From: Saccharothrix sp. NRRL B-16314
GTDB lineage: Bacteria; Actinomycetota; Actinomycetes; Mycobacteriales; Pseudonocardiaceae
Direction: 5' to 3'
Assembly (NCBI RefSeq): GCF_000716595.1
Contig: NZ_JNXC01000008.1
Location: 1 to 64,000 of the forward strand
DNA length: 64,000 nt
The position numbers and the translations under genes were made by a program. The notes beneath the pieces are model-generated. The model was not told where the DNA came from and did no database searches. It saw only the letters and a list, made by a program, of their open reading frames with translations. Shown here piece after piece: positions 8,275-16,490 of the stretch (the first letter of the stretch is position 1; each line of letters begins with the position of its first letter).

Positions 8275-9785
8275 CTACGATCTGTGCGGTGACCACGACC
8301 GTGACCGGCACTCCCGTGGACCTCGGCGCACCGCTGACGAGCGACCACCTCCACCGTGCGGCAGCACCGCTCCCCCTGCACGTCAGCCCCGTCGTCCGGG
8401 ACCGGATCGACCGTGGCCGCGAGTACCTGCGCACCGTGCTCGCCGACGACGACCGCCCGGTCTACGGAGCCAAGACCGGGTTCGGCGCCCTCATCGGCTT
8501 CGCGGGCCGGCAGGACGAAGCCGACCAGTGCGACAACACCCTCGCGCACCTCGGCGCCGGCCAGGGGCCGGACCTGCCCGCCGACATCGCCCGTGCCGCG
8601 CTGCTCGTGCGGGCGTGGTCGCTGGCCCAAGGGGTGTCGGGGGTTTCCGCGCACGTCGTCGACGGGCTCGCGGCCATGTTCGCGACCACGTTCGTCCCGG
8701 CGATCCCGCGCTTCGGCTCGGTCGGCGCGAGCGGCGACCTCATCCCGCTCGCCTACGCGACCCAGGCGCTGCGTGGCCGCGGGCACGCGTACGTCGACGG
8801 CGTGCGGATGCCCGCGGCAGAGGCACTGCGCCGCACCGGGCTCACCCCGCTCACCCTCGACGGCCGTGACGCGCTGGCGCTCGTCAACGGAACGTCGGTC
8901 ACGACCGCAGCCGCCGCCCTCGCGCTGGACAGCGTTCGCGCCTCGCACCGGGCCATCCAGGATTTGACCTGCCTGCTCGTGGACGTCGTCGGCGCCGACC
9001 CCGGCTTCCTCGACCCACGCCTGATCTCCGCCTACGGACATCCCGGTGCGGCCACCGTCGGCGAGCGGATGCGCGACACCCTCGTCGGGTTGGTCCCGAG
9101 TGGCGAGCGTGCTCTCCAGGAGCCCTACAGCATCCGGTGCTCACCGCAGCTGCTCGGCGCGGCCGAGGACGCGTTGCGCTACGTCGACGGCGTCGTGGCG
9201 TCCGACCTGCGCGGTGTCAGCGACAACCCGCTGTTCTTCCCGGGCGACGACGTCATCGCGCACGGCGGCAACTTCTTCGGCCAGCCGGCCGCGTTCGCCG
9301 CGGACGTCCTCGCCATGGTCACCGCGTCGCTGGGCAACCTCGCGGAACGGCAGCTGGACCTGCTGGTCGACCCCGTCCGCAACACCGGCCTGCCGCCGAT
9401 GCTGGCCGCCGGTCCCGGGCTCCAGCACGGGTTGCAGGGCGTGCAGCTGGCCACCACCGCGTTCCTCGTCGAGATCCGCCGCGCGGTCCTGCCGGCGAGC
9501 ACCCAGAGCCTGCCGACCAACCTGCGCAACCAGGACGTCGTGCCGTTCGGCACCCAGGCGGCGCTGCGCGCCTACGACGTCGCCGAGCTGCTCAAGCTGC
9601 TGTGCGGTTCGCTCGCGCTCGGCCTGCGGCAGGCCGTCCACGTGGGCGGCAGGCGGCCGACCTCGCCCCGGTGCGCGGCGCTGCTCGACGCCCTGGCCGA
9701 CGTGATCGCGCCCGTCGACCCGGACCGCTCGCTCGACGTGGACGTGCGAGTGGCCGCCGACCTGGTCACCGCGGCCCGGTACTGA
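8271..9785 (+). CDS. Aromatic amino acid ammonia-lyase (MIO family, TAL-like)
   Basis: About 504 residues. The MIO-forming triad Ala-Ser-Gly is seen at ~153-155 (GSVGASGDL), the catalytic Tyr at ~65 (VYGAKTGFG), and also EPYSIRC and HGGNFFGQ. The enzyme would remove ammonia from a phenylalanine, tyrosine or histidine-type amino acid to give the acrylate. The selectivity pair aligned to RsTAL is His-Leu (LAHLG, His ~93), which favours tyrosine, giving p-coumarate. An aminomutase cannot be excluded. The start may be ATG 8271 (inside the palindrome) or GTG 8289. The 3' end overlaps the histidine kinase gene by 20 bp tail to tail. Confidence 0.85.
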   Translation: MPTICAVTTTVTGTPVDLGAPLTSDHLHRAAAPLPLHVSPVVRDRIDRGREYLRTVLADDDRPVYGAKTGFGALIGFAGRQDEADQCDNTLAHLGAGQGPDLPADIARAALLVRAWSLAQGVSGVSAHVVDGLAAMFATTFVPAIPRFGSVGASGDLIPLAYATQALRGRGHAYVDGVRMPAAEALRRTGLTPLTLDGRDALALVNGTSVTTAAAALALDSVRASHRAIQDLTCLLVDVVGADPGFLDPRLISAYGHPGAATVGERMRDTLVGLVPSGERALQEPYSIRCSPQLLGAAEDALRYVDGVVASDLRGVSDNPLFFPGDDVIAHGGNFFGQPAAFAADVLAMVTASLGNLAERQLDLLVDPVRNTGLPPMLAAGPGLQHGLQGVQLATTAFLVEIRRAVLPASTQSLPTNLRNQDVVPFGTQAALRAYDVAELLKLLCGSLALGLRQAVHVGGRRPTSPRCAALLDALADVIAPVDPDRSLDVDVRVAADLVTAARY

Positions 9786-11046
9786 TCGCCTTGCCGGGCA
9801 CGACACCGGTGGCCGTTGAGGGGTCGGCCACCGGTAAGCGCAGGGTGAACCGGGCGCCCTTGCCCGGGTGGCTGAACGCGTCCACGGTGCCACCGTGGCT
9901 CGTCACGACCTCGCGCAACAGCGCGAGCCCCAACCCGAACCGCCGCTCCGGCCCGTCCTGGCCGCGGTGGAACCGGTCGAAGAGCCGGTCCGCCTCGATC
10001 GGGTCGAAGCCTTCGCCGGTGTCCGCGACCGTCAGCTCGACGCACCCGCCCCGCAGCCCGAGTCGCACGTCGATTCGGCCTCCTTCGGGCGTGTGGCGCA
10101 TCGCGTTCGCCAGCAGCTCGTCCACCGCGCGCCGCAACGCGGTCTCCACGCCGACGACGACCAGCGGGCCGGTGGGGCGTTCGACGGTCAGCGTGATCCG
10201 CCGTTCGTCGGCCCGGTCGTTCTCGGTCGCCACCGCGGACTCCGCCAAAGCGGCCAGGTCGACCGCCCGGCCCGCCAACCCGTCGGGCTGGCGGCTCAAC
10301 CGCGCCGACAGCAGCAGGTCGTCCACCACGTCGCCGAGCCCGCGGATCGAGCTGACGAGCTTGTCGAGGCCGTCGCGGTGGTGATCGGGGAGGTCCGCCG
10401 CCTTCGCCCAGCGGGCGAGGAGCTGCGCCCGCGTGTGCGCCCGCGCGATCGGCGTCCGCAGCTCGTGGCTGGCGTCCGTGACGAACCGCCGCTGCCTGGC
10501 CAGGGCCTCGGCCAGCGGCGCGACCGTGCCGCGGCCGACGCCGAGCCCCATGAACGCCGCCGCGAGCAGCCCGCCGACCTCCGCGATCGCCAGCGCCAGC
10601 AGCAGGTGCCGCCGGTCGGCGAGCTGGTAGCGGGTGTCGAACACCGCCTGCACCGTGGTGTCGTCCGCGCCCCGCTGGGTCAGCACCAGGTACTCCGTGC
10701 CGTTGAGCTCCAGCTCGCGCTCGATCGTCCCGCCGGACGCCTCGACCACGTCGAGGTCGTCCTGCCGGGGGAAGCCCGGCGGCACCTTCAGCACGCCGTC
10801 GTTCAGCACGCCGTCGTCGAGGACGAACAGCCACGTGCACCCCGGAGGGGTCGACGGCGTGCCGAACTGGGCGTTGTACCGCAGCTCGCGGGTCACCTGC
10901 GCTTCCTGCGCGTGCACCATCACGGCGTAGGCGATACCGCCCACGAACGCGACCAGCACGGTGATCGCCAGCCCCACCAGCACGCTGACCCGCAGGCGCG
11001 CCCGCCGGACCACCGCGCGTTCCGCCTCGGCCCACGAACGACTCAC
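9766..11046 (-). CDS. Two-component sensor histidine kinase
   Basis: 426 residues from the GTG at 11046, which overlaps the response regulator stop (GTGA). A first membrane helix at ~20-45 (LVGLAITVLVAFVGGIAYAVMV) is followed by an extracytoplasmic region of ~110 residues and a second helix (LLLALAIAEVGGLLAAAFMGL). The H-box is FVTDASHELRTPIARAH with the phosphorylated His. The ATPase domain has NAMRHTPEGG, DTGEGFD and FGLGLALL. There is no clear HAMP domain. With its partner at 11043-11732 it senses an unknown external signal. It is tail to tail with the ammonia-lyase gene, overlapping it by 20 bp. Confidence 0.92.
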   Translation of the reverse strand: MSRSWAEAERAVVRRARLRVSVLVGLAITVLVAFVGGIAYAVMVHAQEAQVTRELRYNAQFGTPSTPPGCTWLFVLDDGVLNDGVLKVPPGFPRQDDLDVVEASGGTIERELELNGTEYLVLTQRGADDTTVQAVFDTRYQLADRRHLLLALAIAEVGGLLAAAFMGLGVGRGTVAPLAEALARQRRFVTDASHELRTPIARAHTRAQLLARWAKAADLPDHHRDGLDKLVSSIRGLGDVVDDLLLSARLSRQPDGLAGRAVDLAALAESAVATENDRADERRITLTVERPTGPLVVVGVETALRRAVDELLANAMRHTPEGGRIDVRLGLRGGCVELTVADTGEGFDPIEADRLFDRFHRGQDGPERRFGLGLALLREVVTSHGGTVDAFSHPGKGARFTLRLPVADPSTATGVVPGKAISTGPR

Positions 11047-11732
11047 AACGCCCCCAAGCGATAGCCGAGCCCTTGCACGGTGTGCACCACCGAACGGTCG
11101 ATCTTGGTTCGCAGGTAGTACACGTAAGTGTCCACAATGGACGTAGCCGACGCGTCGGGGAACACCACCCGCCGCAACGACGCCCGCGTGTGCACCGTGT
11201 CCGGGTGCGTGGCGAGCACCCTCAGCAGGCCGAACTCCCGCGCCGTGAGCGGCACCCGTCCGCCGTCGTGCAGCACCACCTCCCGCTGCCCGACGTCGAG
11301 GCGCGCGGCGCCGATCGGCAGCACCTCGGCCAGTTCCTGGGACCGACGGCACAGCGCGCGCAGCCGCGCGCTCAGCTCGTCCAGGTCGAACGGCTTCACG
11401 AGGTAGTCGTCCGCACCCGCGTCGAGGCCGTCGATCCGGTCGTGGACGGTGGCCATCGCGGTGAGGATCAACGCGCGCGCCCGCACCGACTTCGACCTCA
11501 GCCGCACCAGGAGGTCGAGCCCGTCGAGGGCGGGCAGGCCGCGGTCGATGACCACGACGTCGTACGGCCGGGTGAGGGCGAGGTGCAGCCCGCGCTGCCC
11601 GTCCGAGGCGACGTCGACGGTGTACCCCTCGTCGCGCAGCACGGTGGCGAGCAACTCCACGAGCTCGCAGTCATCCTCCACCAGCAGCAATCGGAAGCAG
11701 TTGGCCGGCCATGATCTGGAGTTGTCCTGCAC
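11043..11732 (-). CDS. OmpR-family response regulator
   Basis: 229 residues. The receiver domain has acidic DD near the start, a phospho-acceptor Asp in VVVIDRGLP, a conserved Thr/Ala switch in ILTAMA and Lys in LVKPFD. The C-terminal winged helix contains LTAREFGLLRVLATHP and the VDTYVYYLRTKI...VQGLGYRLG ending typical of OmpR/PhoB. The start is GTG at 11732. It precedes and is coupled to the kinase gene. The target genes are not evident; the upstream region holds a sequence block shared with 46007-46054. Confidence 0.92.
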   Translation of the reverse strand: MQDNSRSWPANCFRLLLVEDDCELVELLATVLRDEGYTVDVASDGQRGLHLALTRPYDVVVIDRGLPALDGLDLLVRLRSKSVRARALILTAMATVHDRIDGLDAGADDYLVKPFDLDELSARLRALCRRSQELAEVLPIGAARLDVGQREVVLHDGGRVPLTAREFGLLRVLATHPDTVHTRASLRRVVFPDASATSIVDTYVYYLRTKIDRSVVHTVQGLGYRLGAL

Positions 11733-12132
11733 GCGACCAGAATCCCACTTCCGGGTGTTCGGTCAACGTGATGAGAGCTCGGACCATCGGGGTTCCGCCG
11801 ACACGTCCCAGATGGCGGTTCCACGCCGCGCGCCGATCGGGGACAGGTGTTGCGCAACTTTGCGAGCCGCCGGCGGCAAGCGCTGTCCACCGCGTCGGCC
11901 GCCGGCACCCGGCGGACACCGCAGGGCGGCCGGCGGCACCGGCGATTCGCACTCGCCGATAACACCGTCCGCGCAAGGCGACTCGCGGCGACGTACTGCG
12001 CGCACGAGGGACCGCCGTACTGACGTGACCGGATTTATCGCCCGAATCGGTGAATCAGTGACCTGCGAAGCAGGAGTACGGTACCTCCCGATCTCATGGC
12101 AATCCCGACCAGAAGGCGAGCGGAATTCTGGA
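11733..12132. other. 400-bp divergent intergenic region with a conserved block
   Basis: Between the response regulator (minus) and the PIG-L gene (plus) no coding frame is convincing. At 11807-11857 three short elements (CAGA..GCGGTTCC, GCGCCGATCGGGG, TGCGCAA) recur with nearly the same spacing at 46007-46054 upstream of the DUF169 gene. CCGATCGG and TTGCGCAA are themselves palindromic. A shared promoter or operator element is a reasonable guess. Confidence 0.45.
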
Positions 12133-12819
12133 ATGTCGGAACGTCCTCACCCGAAAGGGATCGCATTGCACCAGCCGCACCCGTCCGAACCGCTGAACGT
12201 CGTCGGTGTGTCGCCGCACGCGGACGACGCCGAGTACGGCGCCGGCTGCCTGCTCGCCGCTTACGCCGCGGCCGGGCACCGGGTGTCCATCGTCCTGATG
12301 ACCGGCGTGGACGAGGTCCGGTCCGCCGAGGCCAAGGCCGCCGCCGCGGTCCTGGGCGCCGACCTCGTCACCGACCCGACCGGCCACGACGGCTGCCTGG
12401 ACGTCACGGGGGCTCGCGTGCGCTGGCTGGAGGAGCAGACCGGGAGGGCGGACGTCGTCCTCGCGCCGCACCCCGACGACACCCACCAGGACCACCGCGC
12501 CACGAGCGCCATCGTCAGCGCCGCGCTGCGCCGGTCCGGGGTGAGCCTGAGCTGGTACCGCACGCCCAGCAGCGGTCAGGCGTTCGCGCCGACGGCGTTC
12601 CACCCGGTCACCGAGCACCTGGCGCGGGTGCGGCAGCGGGCCATCGACATGCACCGCACGCAGGCCGATCGCATCTACCTGCAACGGGATCATCTGGCCC
12701 TCAAGGACGCGTGGTTCGGTTGGCTGAGCGGGCACCCCGCCGCCGAGCCGTTCGAGGTCGTCAGGCAGAGACTCACCGCGCCACCGGTGCGAGCGGTCGC
12801 CACGGGCAGACCGGGTTGA
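12133..12819 (+). CDS. PIG-L/LmbE-family zinc deacetylase
   Basis: 228 residues from ATG 12133. The open frame runs further upstream, but those residues show no family features. The zinc-site motif near the N terminus is SPHADDAEYGAGC (usual form PHPDDxE) and a second motif is PHPDDTHQDHRATS. Family members (MshB, BtrD, teicoplanin deacetylase) remove acetyl or acyl groups from amino sugars or pathway intermediates. No glycosyltransferase or aminosugar gene is visible in this window, so the substrate is open. It is followed by a small tandem-repeat region and a convergent LuxR-type regulator. Confidence 0.85.
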   Translation: MSERPHPKGIALHQPHPSEPLNVVGVSPHADDAEYGAGCLLAAYAAAGHRVSIVLMTGVDEVRSAEAKAAAAVLGADLVTDPTGHDGCLDVTGARVRWLEEQTGRADVVLAPHPDDTHQDHRATSAIVSAALRRSGVSLSWYRTPSSGQAFAPTAFHPVTEHLARVRQRAIDMHRTQADRIYLQRDHLALKDAWFGWLSGHPAAEPFEVVRQRLTAPPVRAVATGRPG

Positions 12820-12932
12820 CCGCAGCGCCGGCCCGGCGCGTGCCACGCCGACGCCACCACTACCGACGAGGTCACCGATCCCTGCGCGGTGCGCGCGTCA
12901 CCCGATCCGCGGCACCGGCGTGGCCCTCAACC

Positions 12933-12996
12933 CAGTTCACCGTCAGGCCAGTTCACCGCCAGGCCAGTTCACCGCCAGGCCAGTTCGCCGTCAGCC
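12933..12996. repeat. Four 16-bp direct tandem repeats
   Basis: The unit CAGTTCACCGCCAGGC occurs four times head to tail at 12933, 12949, 12965 and 12981; the middle two are identical and the outer two differ by one to three bases. There are no spacers, so it is not a CRISPR array. It lies between convergent genes (deacetylase and LuxR regulator), 27 bp from the regulator stop. Confidence 0.8.
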
Positions 12997-13022
12997 CGCC
13001 GGCCGGTCCCGTCCCGACCACC

Positions 13023-13859
13023 TCATTCGTGCTCGCAGCGATCCATCAGACCGAGTTCGACGGCCCGCACGGCGATCTGGAAGCGCGAGCGCACCCCGAG
13101 GGTGCGGGCCAGGTCCGCGACGTACCGGCGGTAGGTGCGCACCGAGACCCCCACCTGCCTGGCCGCGACGTCGTCCTTGTAGCCCTTGGACAACAGGGTC
13201 AGGATCTGCCGGGTCTGGTCGCAGCCGTACATCAGGGCGTAGTCCCGGTAAGCGCCGAGAGCAGGCGCGACCCGCCAGGCGTTGAGGTAGAAGTTGCCGA
13301 GCACGTCCTTCAGCTCGGGGCAGTCGAGGAACGGCACCTCCTCGCCGCCGGACTTCGGCCTGCACATCGCCGCGGCGTCCTCGACCAGGATCATCTCCGG
13401 GATGGACTTCGGCGCGATCCGGACCTCGCACCGGTCGACCCGGTGGAGCTTGGCGACCACCACGCACGCGTCCGCCAAGGCCCGATCGCACAGGATCTCG
13501 ATGCGCCCCCGGTCCGACGATTCGCCGGCCGCCTCGACGATCTCCCCGGCCAGCCATTCGGTGGTCACCACGCAGCGCAAGGTGTTCTCCGGGCGGGCGA
13601 GCAGCGTTCGGATCACCTCGCGCACGGCGCCGCGATCCGCCGTCCCGGAACGCGGTTCGTCGCGATAGGTGCAGATCGCGGAGTCGATCAGTTTCTGGGC
13701 CAGTTGCAGCGTCTGCTCCAGGAATCCCTCCGTCAAGCCCGCCGCCGGCAGCGCTTCCCGGTGCAACGGACCCGACGCGCGTACCGACCGGCCGTGGTAG
13801 CGGCCGTTCACGGCTTGGTGCGCCTCGCTCTGCGCGAGCAGGAAGATGGAGCTCGACAT
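13023..13859 (-). CDS. LuxR-type transcriptional regulator
   Basis: 278 residues. The C-terminal ~60 residues form a LuxR/NarL helix-turn-helix: RQILTLLSKGYKDDVAARQVGVSVRTYRRYVADLARTLG then SRFQIAVRAVELGLM. The recognition helix is slightly atypical (RTYRRYV rather than RTVRRHI). The N-terminal ~200 residues resemble the non-phosphorylated sensory half of actinobacterial cluster regulators, without a receiver Asp or Walker motif. It is divergent from the oxoamine-synthase-like gene and shares with it a 458-bp region carrying a 15-bp inverted repeat. It is a candidate regulator of the nearby biosynthetic genes. Confidence 0.85.
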   Translation of the reverse strand: MSSSIFLLAQSEAHQAVNGRYHGRSVRASGPLHREALPAAGLTEGFLEQTLQLAQKLIDSAICTYRDEPRSGTADRGAVREVIRTLLARPENTLRCVVTTEWLAGEIVEAAGESSDRGRIEILCDRALADACVVVAKLHRVDRCEVRIAPKSIPEMILVEDAAAMCRPKSGGEEVPFLDCPELKDVLGNFYLNAWRVAPALGAYRDYALMYGCDQTRQILTLLSKGYKDDVAARQVGVSVRTYRRYVADLARTLGVRSRFQIAVRAVELGLMDRCEHE

Positions 13860-13961
13860 CCGGGTCCCCCAGGGATCTGTTCGTCAGGAATTTCGGATTG
13901 CCGTGTTCAGCGCGGCTCGACCTCCGGGCGGCGTCCGCCCGGAAACCGCCGCCACGCTGAG

Positions 13962-14008
13962 ACATACGGTGTAAGTCACCTCGCTCACTATGCACTTACA
14001 CTGTATGT
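13962..14008. promoter_or_regulatory. 15-bp imperfect inverted repeat (putative operator) in a LuxR/oxoamine-synthase intergenic region
   Basis: ACATACGGTGTAAGT (13962-13976) and ACTTACACTGTATGT (13994-14008) are inverted copies with one mismatch, separated by 17 bp. The stretch is markedly AT-richer than its surroundings and each arm holds a TACNNTGTA-like core. It lies ~100 bp upstream of the LuxR start and ~310 bp upstream of the divergent gene. Nothing else in 13860-14317 looks coding; a short GC hairpin lies at 13924-13942. Confidence 0.6.
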
Positions 14009-14317
14009 GTGTCAACCGGTCGAGCCGTGACGGCCGGGAGTTCCGATGCGGTGCGGGCAGCGTCGCCACCCACGCCGAGTGGTTCGGACCGCCATCGTGC
14101 GAGGCGGACGGGGTGAAACCGGCCGGTGACGGCCGGGCCGATCATGTCCGGAAGCTGCCACCGCCGCGATATTCGAGAGCCGCGAAGCGCGACCGCGAAA
14201 TCACGTTCCGTCGCCGGGCGACCGTGCCCACTACAGCAAGTTGACACATCCTTCGAAACCCCGGGAATGCGATCACGACGCCGATAGGTTCGCGGGCGTC
14301 ACGAGAGGACGAGGATC

Positions 14318-15760
14318 ATGACGATCAACGGAGTGGGCACGCCCACGGCACCACCACCGGCCCGGCTCACCCCGATCGCGGAGGTCGCGCCCGCCGACGA
14401 AGTCGCGGCACGGCCGGCCGAGCCGGCGCCGGACCTGCCCGCACCGGCCGGGGTCCGGGCCGATCCGGACGAGGGCGCCCGCGACAAGCTGCTGCGACTG
14501 CTCGAAGAACTGGGCGAGGACCGGGTGGAGGACCTGCTGCGGTTCGGCAGCAGCCTCAAGTGGCAGTTCCGCACCCTGGCCGACGGCCTGACCCGGCAGG
14601 GTTTCCGGGTCGCGTTCGCCGAGGGGATGTCCTGCGCGCCCGAGGTCGCGATGGACGGCAGGCACCTGGTCAACTTCACCCCGCACAACGTGCTCAACCT
14701 GCAGAGCCGGCCGGACGTGATGAACTGCTTCACCACCGCGGCCAGGCGGTTCGGCCTGGCCGCGGGCGGATCGCGGTTCGGCACCGGCATCACGCGGGCG
14801 CACACCGACCTGGAGACCGAGTTCTCCCGGATCGTCGGCAAGGAACGCGCGGTCAGCTACGCGAGCGGCGCCGACGCGGCGCAGAGCTTCGTGCACGCGA
14901 TGACCATCCGGCAGTCCTGGCCGTCCGACCTGACCCTGGACCACACCGAGGTCGTCGTGGTGCTGGACCGGGACGTGCACCGCGGCTGGTGGAAGGCCGC
15001 CGAAGCGCTCGACTACGGCAAGCGGCTGTTCTCCTTCCGGCACAACGACGCCGACCACCTGGACTCAGTGCTGCACGGGCTGCGCGGCAAGCGGATCGTC
15101 GTGGTGATGGAGAGCGTGTACGCCGGAGACGGTTCGGTGGCGCCGTTGTCCGACCTGATCGGGGTGTGCGAGCGGCACGGCGCGCTGAGCTGCGTGGACG
15201 ACTCCGCCGGTTTCCTGGTCTACGGCCCCGAGCACCGGCCGTTCGCCGCCGAGTACGCGGGCCTGCCTCAGGCGAGCTTCGTGCTGGCGTCCCTCGACCG
15301 CACCCTCGGGCTGACCGGCTGCGTGGTGGCCGGTCCGGGTGAGGCGATCACCGCGCTGGAAGCGCTCGACCCGAGCCCGATGTTCGGCGGGCAGCTGTCG
15401 CCGGCCACCGCCGCCACCGCGACCTTTTCGATGCGGCTGCTCACCGCGACCGAACCGACACTGGTCGACCGCTACCTGGAGCGGGTGACGGCGTTCCGCG
15501 CCGAGCTCACCGGCGCCGGCCTCCGGGTCAACGCGACCCCGTCCCTGATGACCTCGGTCGACATCGGCCGGGAGTCCACCGCGGCGGCGCTGCGCGACGC
15601 GCTGTTCGACCGGGGCTACCGGGCGCCCGTCGACGTCTTCCCGAACGCCGCCCGCAAGCACGCGACCCTGCGGCTGACCATGAACGCCGCGCACAGCGAC
15701 GAGCACCTGCACGGCATCGTCGCGGCCCTCCAGGAGCTGCGACCCAAACTGGGCTTCTGA
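14318..15760 (+). CDS. Alpha-oxoamine-synthase-like protein lacking the PLP lysine
   Basis: 480 residues. Residues ~115-475 follow the fold-type I alpha-oxoamine synthases (KBL, AONS, ALAS, CqsA): VNFTPHNVLNLQS, GTGITRAHTDLETEFS, VSYASGADAAQS, VLDRDVH and MESVYAGDGSVAPL. The Schiff-base region, normally GT(L/F)SKAxG, reads ASLDRTLG with Arg at ~328. The DEAH-type motif reads VDDSAG, so its His is also lost. The first ~50 residues are a Pro/Ala-rich extension. If the alignment is right it cannot form the usual internal aldimine and may be a binding or acyl-transfer protein. A hairpin terminator follows. Confidence 0.75.
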   Translation: MTINGVGTPTAPPPARLTPIAEVAPADEVAARPAEPAPDLPAPAGVRADPDEGARDKLLRLLEELGEDRVEDLLRFGSSLKWQFRTLADGLTRQGFRVAFAEGMSCAPEVAMDGRHLVNFTPHNVLNLQSRPDVMNCFTTAARRFGLAAGGSRFGTGITRAHTDLETEFSRIVGKERAVSYASGADAAQSFVHAMTIRQSWPSDLTLDHTEVVVVLDRDVHRGWWKAAEALDYGKRLFSFRHNDADHLDSVLHGLRGKRIVVVMESVYAGDGSVAPLSDLIGVCERHGALSCVDDSAGFLVYGPEHRPFAAEYAGLPQASFVLASLDRTLGLTGCVVAGPGEAITALEALDPSPMFGGQLSPATAATATFSMRLLTATEPTLVDRYLERVTAFRAELTGAGLRVNATPSLMTSVDIGRESTAAALRDALFDRGYRAPVDVFPNAARKHATLRLTMNAAHSDEHLHGIVAALQELRPKLGF

Positions 15761-15777
15761 GCGCGGCACCGGCTTCG

Positions 15778-15810
15778 ACGGCCGCCGCGACCTGCCGTCG
15801 CGGCGGCCGT
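15778..15810. terminator. Hairpin terminator between convergent genes
   Basis: A perfect 14-bp stem (15778-15791 with 15797-15810) and a CTGCC loop lie between the oxoamine-synthase-like gene and the TetR gene, which converge. No long T-run, as is common in actinomycetes. Confidence 0.7.
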
Positions 15811-15824
15811 TGCGCACCACGGCG

Positions 15825-16436
15825 TCACGGCCCGAACAGCGCGCCCAACGACGCCGCGGCGTGCTCGGCCACCAGCAACGCGAACGCGGCGATGCCGCCC
15901 CTGGCCTCGTCGTCCCCGTCGGACAGCAGGAACAACCGGGCGAAGATCGGGCCGAGCACGAGGGCGTGCACCGCGGTCGGATCGGGACGGCGGCCCAGTT
16001 CTCCCCGGCGCACGGCCCGGTCGAGCAGTTCGGCGATGCAGCGCTGCTCGACGTCGACGTACTTGCTGACGAAGCCGGCCGCCATCGTCGCGTCGTTGTG
16101 CTTGTCCGCGAGCAGCCCCGGCAGCACGTCCGGCGGCGGGGTGGACAGGCTCTGCGCGATCTCCGCCGTGAGCGCGCGCAGGTCGCCGAGCAGCGACCCG
16201 GAGTCCGGCGGCGGCGACAGGTCGAGCCCGTGCATGACCGACGCGAAGATCATCTCCGGTCGGCTGCCGTAGCGGCGGTAGATGGCCGCCTTGCTGGTGC
16301 CCGCCCTGGTGGCGACCGCGTCCACGGTGAGCCCGGCGTACCCCACCTCGGCCAGCAGCGATTGCGTCGCGCCGGTGATGGCGCGGTCGACCCGGCCGTC
16401 CCGCGGCCTGCCGAGGGCTTGCTGTTCACGCGGCAC
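15825..16436 (-). CDS. TetR-family repressor
   Basis: 203 residues from the GTG at 16436. The N-terminal HTH reads ITGATQSLLAEVGYAGLTVDAVATRAGTSKAAIYRRYGSRPEM, typical of TetR/AcrR. The C-terminal ligand domain is ~140 residues. A TATAAT sequence (minus strand, 16442-16447) stands six bases before this GTG, which suggests a leaderless transcript. The alternative ATG at 16457 would place the -10 box inside the gene. Divergent from the amidohydrolase, whose ATG overlaps that alternative start. Control of the amidohydrolase and itself is likely. Confidence 0.88.
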   Translation of the reverse strand: MPREQQALGRPRDGRVDRAITGATQSLLAEVGYAGLTVDAVATRAGTSKAAIYRRYGSRPEMIFASVMHGLDLSPPPDSGSLLGDLRALTAEIAQSLSTPPPDVLPGLLADKHNDATMAAGFVSKYVDVEQRCIAELLDRAVRRGELGRRPDPTAVHALVLGPIFARLFLLSDGDDEARGGIAAFALLVAEHAAASLGALFGP

Positions 16437-16490
16437 GGTGCCATTATACGGAACCATGAGTTTCGGAACCGTCAGTACCATAAAGCCGGG
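16436..16490. promoter_or_regulatory. Compact divergent promoter with GGAACC direct repeats
   Basis: CGGAACC occurs twice, 17 bp apart, at 16449-16455 and 16466-16472. The minus-strand TATAAT is at 16442-16447. The start codons available to the two divergent genes lie within or beside this stretch, so a repressor bound here would block both. GGTGCCAT (16437-16444) and TACCATAA (16484-16491) give a weak outer dyad. Confidence 0.5.

Noticed and set aside
11449..12132. N-terminal extension of the PIG-L gene
   Set aside because: The frame stays open upstream by GC bias only; it overlaps the response regulator and encodes no family sequence before residue 12133.
12933..12996. CRISPR-like array
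   Set aside because: Repeats are contiguous with no spacers, only 16 bp, and no cas genes are present.
12096..14030. 644-aa plus-strand open frame
   Set aside because: Runs in another frame over the deacetylase gene and antisense to the LuxR-type gene; no recognisable domain.
16455..16457. ATG start for the TetR gene
   Set aside because: Using it would put the consensus TATAAT box inside the coding region; GTG 16436 fits a leaderless promoter better, though the ATG is not excluded.
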